A stretch of DNA of 64,000 nt from Pseudonocardia broussonetiae. GTDB taxonomy: Bacteria; Actinomycetota; Actinomycetes; Mycobacteriales; Pseudonocardiaceae. The notes beneath the pieces were generated by a model. It made no database searches, had not been told where the DNA came from, and saw nothing but the letters and a program-made list of their open reading frames with translations. Location: NCBI RefSeq assembly GCF_013155125.1, contig NZ_CP053564.1, positions 6,207,501-6,271,500 on the forward strand, read 5' to 3'. The position numbers were made by a program, and so were the translations under genes. Position 1 is the stretch's first letter. Each line of letters starts with the position of its first letter. This document shows, one piece after another, positions 46,515-57,295 of this stretch.

Positions 46515-47803
46515 CGGACCCTGGCCGACGCGCGGGTGACCGGCGCCCGGTAGGGCTCCGGCGGCGGGAGCAGCAGCATGCGGGCCACGCGGCCCTGGCC
46601 CGAGCGGCGGAGGACGGCGACCGCCTCCGGCTCGTGCCGGGCGGCGTTGGCGAGGACGCCGAACACGAACATGGTGACCACGAGCGAGGTGCCTCCGGAC
46701 GAGATCAGCGGGAGCTGCAGCCCGGTCACCGGCAGCAGCCCCACGACGTAACCGATGTTGATGGCGGCCTGGGCGACCAGCCAGGTCGTCGACGTCGCGA
46801 CGACGATGCGCAGCCACGGGTCGGTGGTGCGCGAGGCGATCCGGAACCCGGTGTAGGCCAACGTGGCGAACAGCGCGAGCACCGAGAACGCCCCGACGAA
46901 CCCCAGCTCCTCGCCGATGATCGCGAAGATGAAGTCGTTGTGGGCGTTGGGCAGGTAGCTCCACTTGGCGCGCCCCTGGCCCAGCCCGACGCCGAACAGC
47001 CCGCCGTCGGCGAGCGAGTACAGGGCCTGCCGGGCCTGGAAGCCCGCGGCCTGGGTGTCGCTGCTGTCGAGGAACGAGGTGATCCGGGCCAGCCGGTAGG
47101 GCGCGGCGATGCCCAGGACGAGCGCGCCGCCCGCGGCGCCGGCGAGCAGCGCCCCCATCAGGCGCAGCGGGGCGCCCGCGAAGAACAGCAGGGAGACGAG
47201 CACGACGCCGAGCGTGATCGTCATGCCGAGGTCGGGCTGCAGCACGAGCAGCAGGCACAGCAGCAGCGCCACCGGCACGACCGGCGAGAGCGCGTACTTC
47301 CAGCGGTGCATGACGGCGCGGCGGGCGACGAGGACGTGCGCCCCCCACAGCGTCAGCGCCACCTTGACGGCCTCCGACGGCTGGATCGTGAAGGAGCTGC
47401 CGACCGCGATCCACGCCTTCGAGCCGCTGCGCTCGGTGCCGAACAGCAGCACCGCGACGAGCGCGACGACCCCGATCACGAGGGCCGCGGGCGCCAGCGC
47501 GCGCAGCCGGCGTGGGGAGATCCGCAGGCCCAGCCAGAACAGCGCGACGCCCGGGACGCAGAACAGCAGCTGGCGGTAGAAGACGTCGTAGGACGACCCG
47601 TCGCTGACCAGCGACTCCACCGACGACGCCGACAGCACCATGACCAGCCCGAACAGCGTGAGCAGGCCGAAGACGCCGAGCACGAGGTGCAGCGAGGTCA
47701 GCGGGCGCGCGAGCCACTGGCCCAGCGCGGTGCCGGTCCGGCCGACGGCCTGGCGGACCGCGCCCGGCCGTGCGGCCGGCGTGCGGGGGGTGCGGGTGCT
47801 CAC
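46511..47803 (-). CDS. ftsW: Septal peptidoglycan glycosyltransferase FtsW
   Basis: FtsW is a SEDS-family polymerase of lipid II that works with the transpeptidase FtsI. The 430-residue protein has about ten membrane helices, with [27 protein letters not shown], and the extracellular loop [17 protein letters not shown], all typical SEDS motifs. The C-terminal tail is cytoplasmic and arginine/proline-rich. It starts with GTG overlapping the murD stop (GTGA). The cognate FtsI is encoded about 7 kb upstream in the same cluster. Confidence 0.95.
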   Translation of the reverse strand: MSTRTPRTPAARPGAVRQAVGRTGTALGQWLARPLTSLHLVLGVFGLLTLFGLVMVLSASSVESLVSDGSSYDVFYRQLLFCVPGVALFWLGLRISPRRLRALAPAALVIGVVALVAVLLFGTERSGSKAWIAVGSSFTIQPSEAVKVALTLWGAHVLVARRAVMHRWKYALSPVVPVALLLCLLLVLQPDLGMTITLGVVLVSLLFFAGAPLRLMGALLAGAAGGALVLGIAAPYRLARITSFLDSSDTQAAGFQARQALYSLADGGLFGVGLGQGRAKWSYLPNAHNDFIFAIIGEELGFVGAFSVLALFATLAYTGFRIASRTTDPWLRIVVATSTTWLVAQAAINIGYVVGLLPVTGLQLPLISSGGTSLVVTMFVFGVLANAARHEPEAVAVLRRSGQGRVARMLLLPPPEPYRAPVTRASARVR

Positions 47804-49176
47804 GCGCGGACCCCTCCGGAGCGGGCCGGGTCGGCCAGCGCCGAGACGGCGTCGGCGAAGGCCTGCCCCCGGGCCGCGTAGTCGCGGAACTGGTCCATCG
47901 ACGCGGCCGCGGGCGCCAGCAGGACGACGTCCCCGGGCTCGGCGAGAGCGGCGGCACGGCGCACGGCGGACGGCATGGGCCCATCGTCGCCCGCGACCAC
48001 CTCGCTCACGGGGACCTCGGGCGCGTGTCGCGCGAGCGCCGCGAGGATCTCCGAGCGGTCGGCGCCGATCACCACGGCGCCGCGCAGGCGGCCCGCGTGG
48101 CGGGCCACGAGGTCGTCGACCGACGCCCCCTTGAGCAGCCCGCCGGCGATCCAGACGACCCGCCCGGCGGTGACCGCGGCCAGCGAGGCCGACGCCGCGT
48201 GCGGGTTGGTGGCCTTGGAGTCGTCGACGTAGGTGACGCCGTCGACGACCCCGACGCGCTCGGCCCGGTGGCGCCCCGGGCGGAACCCGGCGAGCCCCGC
48301 GCGCACGGCCCCGGGCCCGACTCCGTGGGCGCGGGCCAGCGCGGCGGCGGCGAGGGCGTCGGTGACGCCGGGGGGGCCGCCGGGCTCGACGTCCGACGCC
48401 GGGAGCAGGGCCACCTCGTCGCCGAAGGCCCGGTCCACCAGCGTCCCGTCGACGACGCCGAGCTGCCCGGGAGCCGGCTCCCCCAGCGTCACGCCGACCC
48501 GCACCGGGGCGGGCGCGGCGGCCAGCAGCCCGGCGGCGCGGACGTCGTCGACCCCGGCGACCGCGACGGCGCCCAGCAGCGCCCGCGCCTTCGCGGCGGC
48601 GTAGGCGTCCATGGAGCCGTGCCAGTCGAGGTGGTCCTCGGCGACGTTGAGCACGCAGCCGGCGGCCGGGACGATCGAGGGCGACCAGTGCAGCTGGAAG
48701 CTCGACAGCTCCACGGCGAGCACGCGGTGCCCGGCGCGGACGGCGTCGACGGCCGGGTAGCCGATGTTGCCGCAGGCCACGGCGTCGAGGCCGGCGCCCT
48801 GCAGGACCGCCTCCAGCATGCCGGTGGTCGTGGTCTTGCCGTTGGTGCCGGTGACGACGAGCCAGGCGGGCGGCTCCGCGCGGGCCGCGCCGAGCCACCA
48901 GGCCAGCTCGGTCTCCCCCACGACGGGCACGCCGAGGCCCGTGATCGGGTGGTCGGGACGCCGCCCCGGACCGGTGACGACCAGCACGGTGCCGTCGGGC
49001 AGCGCGTCCTCCGACCCCGCGACGGCGCCGTCGGGCAGGTCGGTGAGCCGCTCGGGCACGGCGTCGGTGACGGTGACGCGCGCGCCCAGCTCCAGCAGCG
49101 CGCGGGCGGCGGCCAGCCCGGAGATCCCGGCCCCCGCGACGACGACGGGCGCGCCGCGCAGGTCGTCGAGCTCCAT
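47800..49176 (-). CDS. murD: UDP-N-acetylmuramoylalanine--D-glutamate ligase
   Basis: MurD adds D-glutamate to UDP-MurNAc-L-Ala with ATP. The 458-residue protein has [19 protein letters not shown] at the start, the ATP loop [26 protein letters not shown] and [16 protein letters not shown] with [15 protein letters not shown] near the end. The ATG at 49176 overlaps the mraY stop by one base (TGATG). Confidence 0.96.
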   Translation of the reverse strand: MELDDLRGAPVVVAGAGISGLAAARALLELGARVTVTDAVPERLTDLPDGAVAGSEDALPDGTVLVVTGPGRRPDHPITGLGVPVVGETELAWWLGAARAEPPAWLVVTGTNGKTTTTGMLEAVLQGAGLDAVACGNIGYPAVDAVRAGHRVLAVELSSFQLHWSPSIVPAAGCVLNVAEDHLDWHGSMDAYAAAKARALLGAVAVAGVDDVRAAGLLAAAPAPVRVGVTLGEPAPGQLGVVDGTLVDRAFGDEVALLPASDVEPGGPPGVTDALAAAALARAHGVGPGAVRAGLAGFRPGRHRAERVGVVDGVTYVDDSKATNPHAASASLAAVTAGRVVWIAGGLLKGASVDDLVARHAGRLRGAVVIGADRSEILAALARHAPEVPVSEVVAGDDGPMPSAVRRAAALAEPGDVVLLAPAAASMDQFRDYAARGQAFADAVSALADPARSGGVRA

Positions 49177-50246
49177 CAGGCCCCCGCGCTCGCCGTCAGC
49201 CACTCGCTGTAGAACAGGCCCAGCCCGAGCGCCGCGCACATCGCCGCGAGCAGCCAGAAACGGATGATGACCGTGGTCTCCGCCCAGCCGGCGAGCTCGA
49301 AGTGGTGGTGGAACGGCGCCATCCGGAACAGCCGCCGCCGGGTCGTCCGGAAGATCACGATCTGCAGGGCCACCGACAGCGCCTCGACCACGAACACCCC
49401 GCCGATGACGACGAGCAGCAGCTCCGTGCGCGTCACCATCGACAGCCCGGCGATCAGCCCGCCCAGCGCCAGCGAGCCCGTGTCGCCCATGAAGATGCGG
49501 GCGGGAGCGGCGTTCCACCACAGGAACCCGATGCAGGCGCCCATCGCGGCGGCGGCGACGAGGCCGACGTCGAGGGGGTCGCGCACCTGGTAGCAGCCGG
49601 CGGCGGCGTCGATCGCGCACGCGTTGCGGAACTGCCAGAACGCGATGATCACGTACGTGGCGAGCACCATCGCCGACGTGCCGGCGGCGAGCCCGTCGAG
49701 GCCGTCGGTGAGGTTCACCGCGTTCGACCAGGCCGCGATCACCAGGTAGCCGAACAGCACGAAGCCGATCGCGCCGAAGCTGAGCACGGTGATGTCGCGG
49801 ACGAATGACAGGCTGGTCGACGCGGGCGTCAGGCCGTCGCCGTTGGCGAAGCGGACCGCCAGGACCCCGAACACGACGGCCGTGAGGAACTGGCCGACGA
49901 GCTTGGAGGTCTTGTTCAGCCCGAGGTTGCGCTTGCGGCGCAGCTTGAGGAAGTCGTCGAGGAAGCCGACGGCGCCCAGCGCGGTGGTGAGGAACAGCAC
50001 GAGCAGCGCCGAGAGCGTGATCGGCTCGCTCGTGAACAGGTGCGAGAGCAGGTAGCCCAGCCAGATCGCGATGAGGATCGCGACGCCGCCCATGGTCGGC
50101 GTGCCGCGCTTGGCCTGGTGGCTCGACGGCCCCTCGGCCCGGATCTCCTGCCCGAACCCCTGCCGCGCGAAGAAGCGGATCAGGTAGGGCGTGAGCAGGA
50201 TCGACACCGCGAGCGCCACGCCCGCGGCGATGAAGACGCCTCTCAC
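49176..50246 (-). CDS. mraY: Phospho-N-acetylmuramoyl-pentapeptide-transferase
   Basis: MraY moves phospho-MurNAc-pentapeptide onto undecaprenyl phosphate to make lipid I. The 356-residue polytopic membrane protein has about ten helices and the family motifs [43 protein letters not shown] and [15 protein letters not shown], which carry the catalytic aspartates and histidines. The GTG start ([14 protein letters not shown]) overlaps the murF stop (GTGA). Confidence 0.96.
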   Translation of the reverse strand: MRGVFIAAGVALAVSILLTPYLIRFFARQGFGQEIRAEGPSSHQAKRGTPTMGGVAILIAIWLGYLLSHLFTSEPITLSALLVLFLTTALGAVGFLDDFLKLRRKRNLGLNKTSKLVGQFLTAVVFGVLAVRFANGDGLTPASTSLSFVRDITVLSFGAIGFVLFGYLVIAAWSNAVNLTDGLDGLAAGTSAMVLATYVIIAFWQFRNACAIDAAAGCYQVRDPLDVGLVAAAAMGACIGFLWWNAAPARIFMGDTGSLALGGLIAGLSMVTRTELLLVVIGGVFVVEALSVALQIVIFRTTRRRLFRMAPFHHHFELAGWAETTVIIRFWLLAAMCAALGLGLFYSEWLTASAGA

Positions 50247-51658
50247 CGTGCTCCCTCCATCCGCGACGGGTCGGTCAGCGCGGCGGCGAGGCGTTCCAGG
50301 CCCGCCGCCCGGGAGGCCTTGACCAGCACCACGTCGCCGGGGCGCAGCTCGGCGTCGAGCAGGGCCAGTGCGGCGTCGACGTCGGGCACCTCGCGCCCCG
50401 CCCCGTACTCCGGGGCGCCCACGGCCACGACCTGGTCGATGCCGAGCTCGCGCGCCACGGCCGCGACCTGCGCGTGCGCGGCGTCGGACCCCTCGCCCAG
50501 CTCGCCGATCCGCCCGAGCACCGCCCACGTCCGGCGGCCGGTGCCGATCGAGGCCAGCGCCGAGAGCGCGGCGCGCATCGACTCCGGGTTGGCGTTGTAG
50601 GCGTCGTTGACGACGGTGACGCCGTCGGGGCGCTCGGTGAGCTCCATCCGCCAGCGCGACGCGGGCTCGGCCGTGCTCAGCGCCCGCGCGACGCCGTCGG
50701 GGGTGCCCCCCAGCTCCAGCGCGACGGCCGCGGCCGACAGCGCGTTGGCGACGTGGTGCTCGCCGACCAGGCGCAGCGCCACCGCGGCCGACCCGCCCGG
50801 CGCGACGAGGGTGAACCGCGCCCGCCCGGCGTCGACGTGGACGTCCTCGGCCCGCACGTGCGCGTTGGGGTGGCGCCCGGTGAGCACGACGCGGGCGGCG
50901 GTGCGGATGCCCATCGCGGCGACGGCGGGGTCGTCGGCGTTGAGCACGGCCACCCCGTCCTCGGGCAGGGCCTCGACCAGCTCGCCCTTGGCCTGCGCGA
51001 TCGCCGCGGGCGAGCCGAACTCGCCCAGGTGCGCGCTGCCCACGTTGAGCACCACGCCGATCCGGGGCGGCACGGCCGCGGCCAGCGCGGCGATGTGGCC
51101 GGCGCCGCGGGCGGAGAACTCCAGCACCAGGTGGCGGGTGCCGGCGCCGGCGCGCAGGGCGGTCCAGGGCAGGCCGAGCTCGTTGTTGAACGACCCGGGC
51201 GGGGCGACGGTCTCCCCCAGCGGCGCCAGCACGGCGGCGAGGAGGTCCTTCGTCGACGTCTTGCCGGAGCTGCCGGTGACGCCGACGACCGTGCAGCCCG
51301 GCAGCCGCGCCACCGAGGCGCCGGCGAGTCGGGCCAGCGCGGCCAGGACGGCGGCGCCGTGGCCGTCGGGGTCGGTGGCGGCCAGGTAGCTGCCGGTCGC
51401 GCGGTCGGGCACCGGCGGCGCGATCACCGCGGGGGCGTCGACCTCGCGCCCGGCGAGCACGCCGACGGCGCCCGCGGCCAGCGCCGCGCCCGCGTAGTCG
51501 TGCCCGTCGACCCGCTCGCCCGGCAGCGCCACGAACAGCCCGCCGGCGGCCAGCGCCCGGGTGTCGAACTCCACGGCGGTGACGACCTCGTCGCCGGTGG
51601 CGCGGTGCAGGCGCCCGCCCGTGACCGCGGCGACCTCGGCCAGCGTGATCGGCAGCAT
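50243..51658 (-). CDS. murF: UDP-N-acetylmuramoyl-tripeptide--D-alanyl-D-alanine ligase
   Basis: MurF attaches D-Ala-D-Ala to complete the pentapeptide precursor. The 471-residue protein has the ATP loop [37 protein letters not shown] and [16 protein letters not shown], a MurF hallmark. The ATG overlaps the murE stop by one base. The neighbouring genes supply its substrate (MurE) and use its product (MraY). Confidence 0.96.
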   Translation of the reverse strand: MLPITLAEVAAVTGGRLHRATGDEVVTAVEFDTRALAAGGLFVALPGERVDGHDYAGAALAAGAVGVLAGREVDAPAVIAPPVPDRATGSYLAATDPDGHGAAVLAALARLAGASVARLPGCTVVGVTGSSGKTSTKDLLAAVLAPLGETVAPPGSFNNELGLPWTALRAGAGTRHLVLEFSARGAGHIAALAAAVPPRIGVVLNVGSAHLGEFGSPAAIAQAKGELVEALPEDGVAVLNADDPAVAAMGIRTAARVVLTGRHPNAHVRAEDVHVDAGRARFTLVAPGGSAAVALRLVGEHHVANALSAAAVALELGGTPDGVARALSTAEPASRWRMELTERPDGVTVVNDAYNANPESMRAALSALASIGTGRRTWAVLGRIGELGEGSDAAHAQVAAVARELGIDQVVAVGAPEYGAGREVPDVDAALALLDAELRPGDVVLVKASRAAGLERLAAALTDPSRMEGAR

Positions 51659-53184
51659 CAGCGCACCCCGGCCGCGGACAGCGCGGAGGCGAGCTCCGCG
51701 GCGTCGTCGAAGGGGTGCTTGACCCCGTGGATCTCCTGGCCGGTCTCGTGCCCCTTGCCCGCGACGACCACGGCGTCGCCGGGCTGCGCGGCGGCCACGG
51801 CGGCGGCGATGGCGGCGCGGCGGTCGCCGATCTCGACGACGTCCCCCCGGCCGGGCTCGGCGAGCGCCCCGGCCAGCATCGCGGCGCGGATCTCCGCCGG
51901 GTCCTCGGTGCGCGGGTTGTCGTCGGTGACGACGAGCAGCGCGGAGCGGGCCGCGGCGGCCGCGCCCATCAGCGGGCGCTTGCCGCGGTCGCGGTCGCCC
52001 CCGCAGCCCAGGACGGTGATGATCCGGCCGTGCACCTCGTCGCGCAGGGCGTCGAGGAGGGCGGCGACGGCGGCGGGCTTGTGGGCGTAGTCGACGACGG
52101 CGAGGAACGGCTGCCCGGCGTCGACGCGCTGCATCCGGCCCGGCACCGCCACCCCGGCCAGCCCGGCGGCCGCGACCTCGACGGGCACCCCGGCGGCGTC
52201 CAGGACGGCCAGCGCGACCAGCGCGTTGGCCACGTTGAACGCCCCGGGCAGCAGCAGCTTCGCGGGCACCGCGCGCCCGTGCGGGGTGAGGACCGTGAAC
52301 GTCTGCGAGCCGTCCTGGCCGGTCACGGCGTCGACCGCGCGCCAGTCGGCGGGCTCCCCGGTGCTGCTCACGGTGACCACGCCCGGCGTGCGGGCGGCGA
52401 GCCGCCGCCCCCAGCCGTCGTCGACGCACACGACGGCGTGCTGGGCCCAGTGGTCGAACAGCGTGGCCTTGGCCTCGAAGTACTCCTCCATGTCGCGGTG
52501 GAAGTCGAGGTGGTCCTGGGAGAGGTTGGTGAAGGCGCCGACGGTGAACCGGGTGCCGCCGACCCGCCCCAGCGCGAGGGCGTGGCTCGACACCTCCATC
52601 GCCACGTCGGTGACGCCGGCCTGCACCATCTGCGCGAACAGCGCCTGCAGGTCGGGCGCCTCGGGCGTGGTGAACGAGCTGGGGAGGCGCTGCGCGCCGA
52701 TCCGGGTGCCGATCGTGCCGATCAGGCCGGTCGGGCGGCCGGCGGCGGCCAGCCCCGTCTCGACGAGGTGGGTCACGGTGGTCTTGCCGCTGGTGCCGGT
52801 GACGCCCAGGACCGACAGCGCCGCCGTCGGGTCGCCGTAGACGAGCGAGGACGCGGAGCCCAGGACGTCGCGGGGGCGGGGGTGGACGAGCAGCGGCACG
52901 CCGGCCAGCGCGGGCCGGGTGGCGCCCTCGGGGTCGGTGAGGACGGCGACGGCACCGGCGGTGAGCGCCGCGCCGGCGAAGTCGGCGCCGTGGGCGCGGG
53001 AGCCGGGCAGGGCGGCGAACAGGTCGCCCGGGCGGACGTCCGAGGCCCGCAGCGTCGCGCCGGTGACGGCGGTCCCGGGACCGGGCGGCGCCACCCCGAT
53101 CCGCGCCGCGACCGCGCGCAGGTCCACCGGCGGCAGAGCCCGTGGTCGGGTCGGCGCCTCGGGGGACGCGCTCGGGTACGACAC
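51658..53184 (-). CDS. murE: UDP-N-acetylmuramoyl-tripeptide synthetase, meso-DAP type
   Basis: MurE adds the third amino acid to the stem peptide. The 508-residue protein has [15 protein letters not shown] (ATP loop), [28 protein letters not shown] and DNPRTEDP. The DNPR motif binds meso-diaminopimelate, so the wall peptide is predicted to contain meso-DAP. The GTG at 53184 ([14 protein letters not shown]) has no ribosome site but a TAGCCT hexamer 7 bp upstream, suggesting a leaderless transcript with its own promoter. That fits its separation from ftsI by a 1.38-kb repeat array. Confidence 0.95.
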   Translation of the reverse strand: MSYPSASPEAPTRPRALPPVDLRAVAARIGVAPPGPGTAVTGATLRASDVRPGDLFAALPGSRAHGADFAGAALTAGAVAVLTDPEGATRPALAGVPLLVHPRPRDVLGSASSLVYGDPTAALSVLGVTGTSGKTTVTHLVETGLAAAGRPTGLIGTIGTRIGAQRLPSSFTTPEAPDLQALFAQMVQAGVTDVAMEVSSHALALGRVGGTRFTVGAFTNLSQDHLDFHRDMEEYFEAKATLFDHWAQHAVVCVDDGWGRRLAARTPGVVTVSSTGEPADWRAVDAVTGQDGSQTFTVLTPHGRAVPAKLLLPGAFNVANALVALAVLDAAGVPVEVAAAGLAGVAVPGRMQRVDAGQPFLAVVDYAHKPAAVAALLDALRDEVHGRIITVLGCGGDRDRGKRPLMGAAAAARSALLVVTDDNPRTEDPAEIRAAMLAGALAEPGRGDVVEIGDRRAAIAAAVAAAQPGDAVVVAGKGHETGQEIHGVKHPFDDAAELASALSAAGVR

Positions 53185-54566
53185 GTCGGGGAGGCTACCG
53201 GCGGGCGTGATCGCGCCCGCCCGCGCACCGGGGCGCGTCGGCGCGGGCCCGGGCCGCCCACCGCAGCAGCCCCACCGGTGGTCGTGGGCGTGGCGGACAC
53301 TCTCGCTGCGTGGGCCGCCGGTCGACCGGTGATCGACGACGGCCCCCGCCCGGCCGACCCGCGGCGGCCGATCGGGTGAGGGCGGGGGCGGCGAGGGGTG
53401 GACCCGCCCACCCGGCCCGGTCACCGCCCCCCGCCCCGCCGACCGCCGATGCCCGTGTCGTCCCCGCGCGTTCCCGCCCGCCTCCCGAACCCACCGCCCT
53501 CCCCCGCACGCCGCCTCCCGCACGCCGCCGCCTCTCCGCACGCCGCCGCCTCCCGCGCACGCCGCCGCCTCCCGCGCGCGTTCCCGGTTGCCGCGCGCTT
53601 TCCGGCTCCTGCTGCGTCCCGGGGCCGCCGTCCGCGACGCCCCGGGACGTGCGGGGCCTCCTACCGGCACCTCTCCTGCTCGTGCACGCCCTGGGGGCGC
53701 CAGCGCCTCCTCCCGCGCGCGTTCCCGGTTGCCGCGCGCGCTTCCGGCTCCCGCGGCGTCCCGGGGCCGCGCGGGAGCAGGGAACGCGCGCGGGAGGCCC
53801 AGGGGCGCGTGGTCCAGCTCAGGCCGCCGCAGCTCGGCGGACCGACCACTTCTGCCCAGCGGCCATACGACCCCGGTGCGCTTGCCGACCGCCGATGCCC
53901 CACGCGTCCCGGCGACGCCGCCGCTCCCGCGCGCACACCCGGTTGCCGCGCGCGTTTCCAGCTCCCGCGCGGCCCCGGGAGCGCGCAGGAGCAGGGAACG
54001 CGCGCGGGAGGCTGGGAGGTGCGCACCCGGCTCGATGCGCCGGGGGCAGCACCTGCGCGCGCAGGACGCCCCCTCCCCGGCCTCACGCGGCCCCGGTGCC
54101 CCGCCGACGCCCCGCTCGAACCGGCGACGCCGCCGCTCCCGCGCGCACACCCGGTTGCCGCGCGCGTTCCCGGCTCCCGCGCGGCCCCGGGAGCGCGCAG
54201 GAGCACGGAACGCGCGCGGGAGGCTGGGAGGTGCGCACCCGGCTCGATGCTCCGGGGGCAGCACCTGCGCGCAGCAGGACGTCCCATCCCCGGCGTCACG
54301 CGGCCCCGGTGCCCCGCCGATGCCCCACCCGTCCCGGCGACGCCGCCGCTCCCGCGCACGCACCCGGTTGCCGCGCGCGTTTCCAGCTCCCGCACGTCCC
54401 CGGGAGCGCGCAGGAGCACGGAACGCGCGCAGGAGGCTGGGAGGTGCGCAGATCGGGCGGGCGGCGACGCGTCCGCTCCCGCGCGCACACCCGGTTGCCG
54501 CGCGCGTTTCCAGCTCCCGCGCGGCCCCGGGAGCGCGCAGGAGCCGGAAACGCGCGCGGGAACGGG
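53185..54566. repeat. 1.38-kb non-coding repeat array splitting murE from ftsI
   Basis: No gene is supported here. The right part has a 212-214-bp unit repeated in tandem. Each copy carries the same hairpin, arms of the form GCGCGCGTTTCCAGCTCC and GGAGCAGGGAACGCGCGC about 20-25 bp apart, with left arms at 53734, 53948, 54160, 54373 and 54500 (the last unit shortened to 127 bp). The units share GGCGACGCCGCCGCTCCCGC. Further left (53502-53580) are four short units around CGCACGCCGCCGCCTCC. The last hairpin ends 10 bp from the ftsI stop. In most actinobacteria murE and ftsI are adjacent or overlap. Confidence 0.85.
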
Positions 54567-56405
54567 TCAGGGGGCCACGAGGGTCTGCACCGGCGCCGGG
54601 TCCGCGCTCACCGGCAGGCCCTCGCGCTGGGCGAGGTAGCTGGCGATGTCGTGGAACAGCGGGGCGGCGCTGGAGCCGCCCGCCGGGGCGTCGAGCATGA
54701 TCGCGATGACGTACCGGGGGTCCTGCGCCGGGATCATGCCGGCGAAGGTGATCCAGTACGACGAGCGCGAGTAGCAGGCGCAGTCCGGGTCGACCTGCTG
54801 CGCGGTGCCGGTCTTCCCCGCCACCTGGTAGCCCGGCACGGCGGCCTGCGGGCCGGTGCCGCGCTGCCCGCGGGCGTCCTGCGTGACGGCCGTGAGCATG
54901 GTCCGCATCTGCGCCGCGGTCTCCGGGGAGACCACCCGCACCGGTTCGGGTGCGGGCGTCGGGGTGCGCAGGCCGTCGGGCCCGATCGTGCCGGACACGA
55001 TCCGCGGCGGGATCCGCACGCCGTCGTTGGCGATGGCCTGGTACATCCCGGCCATCTGCAGGACCGTCATCGACAGGCCCTGGCCGATGGGCAGGTTGCC
55101 GAAGGTCGAGCCCGACCACGCTTCGCGCGCGGGCACCGAGCCGGCGCTCTCGCCGGGCAGCCCGACCTCGGTGCGCGACCCGATGCCGAAGGCCGCCAGC
55201 ATCGCCGCGAAGCGGTCCTCGCCGACCCGCTGCGCGGTCATGATCGTGCCGACGTTCGACGATTTCGCGAGCACGCCGGTCAGCGTGTAGTTCTCGACGC
55301 CGTGCACCCAGGCGTCGCTGATCGTGCGGTCGGCCACCTGGATGCTGCCGGGGACGGCGAGCACCTCGTCGGGGGTGGCGAGGCCGTACTCCAGCGCGGC
55401 GGCCATCGTCACGACCTTGTTGACCGACCCGGGCTCGAACGGGCTGGTCACGGCCGGGTTGCCGCCGCCGCTGCCGGTGGAGCGGTCGGCGTCGCCGCCG
55501 TTGGCCAGCGCGAGCACCTGCCCGGTGGCGACGTCCAGGACGACGGCCGAGGACGACTCCCCCGCCCCGGTGCGCGCCACCTCGTCGGCGAGCGCGCGCT
55601 GCACCGTGAACTGCAGGTCCGAGTCGAGGGTGAGCTGCAGGTCCGACCCCGGGACGACCGGGCGCTCGAACTGCGTGCTGCCCGGGATCTCCGCGGCGCT
55701 CTCCTCCGCCTGCCCGACGACCCGCAGCCCGGGCGACCCGGCCAGTAGGTTGTCCTGGGAGTTCTCCAGCCCCTCGCGGCCGGTGATCCGCTCCTCGCCC
55801 GCGTCCCAGCGGGAGAACCCGACGATGCTCGACGCCAGCGACCCGCCCGGGTACTCGCGCTTCTCGCGGTACTCCTCGGCGATCAGCGGGAAGCGCTCGC
55901 GCAGGTCACGGGCCACGTCCGGGTCGACGTACTCGGCGAGCACGACGTAGCCGCGGTCGGCGCTGAGCTTGTCGACGAGCTCCTGGCGGTCCTGCCCCGT
56001 CGACGCGGCGACGGCGGTGGCCATCTCTTGGACCGTCGCGGCGGTGGCGTCGCCCAGGGTGCGGGCGATCGTGCGCGGGTTCGCGACCAGGGCCCGGGCC
56101 TCGACGCTGAACGCCAACGGCGTGCCCGCGCGGTCCAGGATCGAGCCGCGGGCGGCCGGCACCTCGAGCTCGACGGTGCGCTGCCGCTCGGCGGCCGCCT
56201 TGAGCTCGGAGGCCTGCACCGTCTGCACGGTGACGAGCTTGAGCGTGGCCAGCCCGAGCGCGACCACGAGCACGATGCGGCCGATCTTGAACCGCGCGTT
56301 GTGGTCGCGGGTGCGGGGCGGCGGACGGCGCGGCGGTGCCTTGCGGGCGACCGGCGACGTGCGTGCCGCTCCGCCCGGCCGGGTCCGGGGCGGGGCGGCG
56401 GGCAT
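54567..56405 (-). CDS. ftsI: Septal peptidoglycan transpeptidase FtsI/PBP3
   Basis: FtsI (PbpB) cross-links septal peptidoglycan and pairs with FtsW. The 612-residue class B penicillin-binding protein has a basic cytoplasmic tail (1-40), one membrane helix (about 41-58, IGRIVLVVALGLATLKLV), a dimerisation domain (RGSILDRAGTPLAFS) and the transpeptidase domain with the three catalytic motifs: SVNK in FEPGSVNKVV, SSN in LAKSSNVGT and KTG in AGKTGTAQQ. The ATG overlaps the ftsL stop by one base. Its 3' side abuts the large repeat array rather than murE. Confidence 0.96.
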   Translation of the reverse strand: MPAAPPRTRPGGAARTSPVARKAPPRRPPPRTRDHNARFKIGRIVLVVALGLATLKLVTVQTVQASELKAAAERQRTVELEVPAARGSILDRAGTPLAFSVEARALVANPRTIARTLGDATAATVQEMATAVAASTGQDRQELVDKLSADRGYVVLAEYVDPDVARDLRERFPLIAEEYREKREYPGGSLASSIVGFSRWDAGEERITGREGLENSQDNLLAGSPGLRVVGQAEESAAEIPGSTQFERPVVPGSDLQLTLDSDLQFTVQRALADEVARTGAGESSSAVVLDVATGQVLALANGGDADRSTGSGGGNPAVTSPFEPGSVNKVVTMAAALEYGLATPDEVLAVPGSIQVADRTISDAWVHGVENYTLTGVLAKSSNVGTIMTAQRVGEDRFAAMLAAFGIGSRTEVGLPGESAGSVPAREAWSGSTFGNLPIGQGLSMTVLQMAGMYQAIANDGVRIPPRIVSGTIGPDGLRTPTPAPEPVRVVSPETAAQMRTMLTAVTQDARGQRGTGPQAAVPGYQVAGKTGTAQQVDPDCACYSRSSYWITFAGMIPAQDPRYVIAIMLDAPAGGSSAAPLFHDIASYLAQREGLPVSADPAPVQTLVAP

Positions 56406-57202
56406 CAGCCCGTGGCCGCGGCGGGGTCGACGGGTGCGGTGGCGGCGGGATCGGCGGCCGGCGGCACCGAGGGCTCGGCCGCGGCCGGGGCGGCCCCGGC
56501 GGCGAGCTCGGGATCGATGGCGTTTGCGCCCGGGTCCGCCGCGGCGGCCGGGTCGGTGGCGGCGGCCGGGTCGGTGGCGGCGGCCGGGTCGGCGACGGCG
56601 GCCGGGTCGCCGACGGCGGCCGGGTCGACGGGCGCGTTCGGGTCGACCGGCGCGTTCGGGTCCACCGGCGCCGGCGCGACGACGGCCGGGGCCGGCGGCG
56701 CGGGCGGGGCGGGCGCACGGGCGGCCATCGGGTCGCCGACGACCGTCACGCCGCCGTCCTCCCCCACGACGAGCCGGGCCGGGTCCTGCACCGGCACCAT
56801 GCCCATCTCCGACGCGCGGCGGGCCAGCTCGGGAGCCGACGCCGCCACCGCCACCTCCCGGCGCAGGCGCTCGACCTGCTCCGAGAGCGAACCGGCCTCG
56901 TCCCGCGCGGCCTGCAGCCGGTAGGAGTCGGCCGCCGCGGCCGTGGACAGCCACAGCGTCAGGACCAGGCCGACGCCCAGCAGCACCATCACGAGCAGCA
57001 CGAACTGCGCCCGGCGCGTCGACGGCCCGCTGCGCGCGGGACGCCCGCCGCCCACGAGGCGCCGCAGCCGCTCGTCGCGCTTCGCGTACGCCCGCTGCGC
57101 CGCCGGGGCACCCCGCTGCGCGGGGATGACCGCGGGTTGGGGCGCGCGCGCCGGCCTCGGCGCGGTGCGCACCCGCGATCGCTCGGTCACCGGCGCACTC
57201 AT
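56405..57202 (-). CDS. ftsL: FtsL-like division protein with Pro/Ala/Asp repeat tail
   Basis: The 265-residue protein has a basic cytoplasmic N terminus (1-64), one membrane helix (about 66-88, AQFVLLVMVLLGVGLVLTLW) and a leucine-zipper-like segment (SYRLQAARDEAGSLSEQVER) with ELARRASEMGMVPV. This is the FtsL pattern in the expected place between rsmH and ftsI. The C-terminal 100 residues are unusual: repeats of DPAAAT/DPAAAA and VDPNAP encoded by 18-bp DNA repeats (about 56550-56660). Long proline-rich FtsL forms occur in mycobacteria. The tail is extracytoplasmic and probably reaches into the wall. Confidence 0.82.
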   Translation of the reverse strand: MSAPVTERSRVRTAPRPARAPQPAVIPAQRGAPAAQRAYAKRDERLRRLVGGGRPARSGPSTRRAQFVLLVMVLLGVGLVLTLWLSTAAAADSYRLQAARDEAGSLSEQVERLRREVAVAASAPELARRASEMGMVPVQDPARLVVGEDGGVTVVGDPMAARAPAPPAPPAPAVVAPAPVDPNAPVDPNAPVDPAAVGDPAAVADPAAATDPAAATDPAAAADPGANAIDPELAAGAAPAAAEPSVPPAADPAATAPVDPAAATG

Positions 57203-57295
57203 CGCACGACCTCGCTGCGCTCGGTCGGCGCTGCGCGCAGGCGCCGTGCCGACGATTCGCTCGCAGGCTCGCTCATGCTGTCCCCACCCTCGTGC

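Noticed and set aside
53310..55748. Long open frames on both strands across the murE-ftsI repeat array
   Set aside because: They consist of arginine/proline/alanine-rich text repeated with the DNA unit, lack any domain or ribosome site, and run into ftsI antisense.
57199..57276. 25-codon frame (MSEPASESSARRLRAA) ending in an ATGA overlap with ftsL
   Set aside because: It has no ribosome site or family and an acidic/arginine composition typical of chance frames in this region; overlap alone is not enough.
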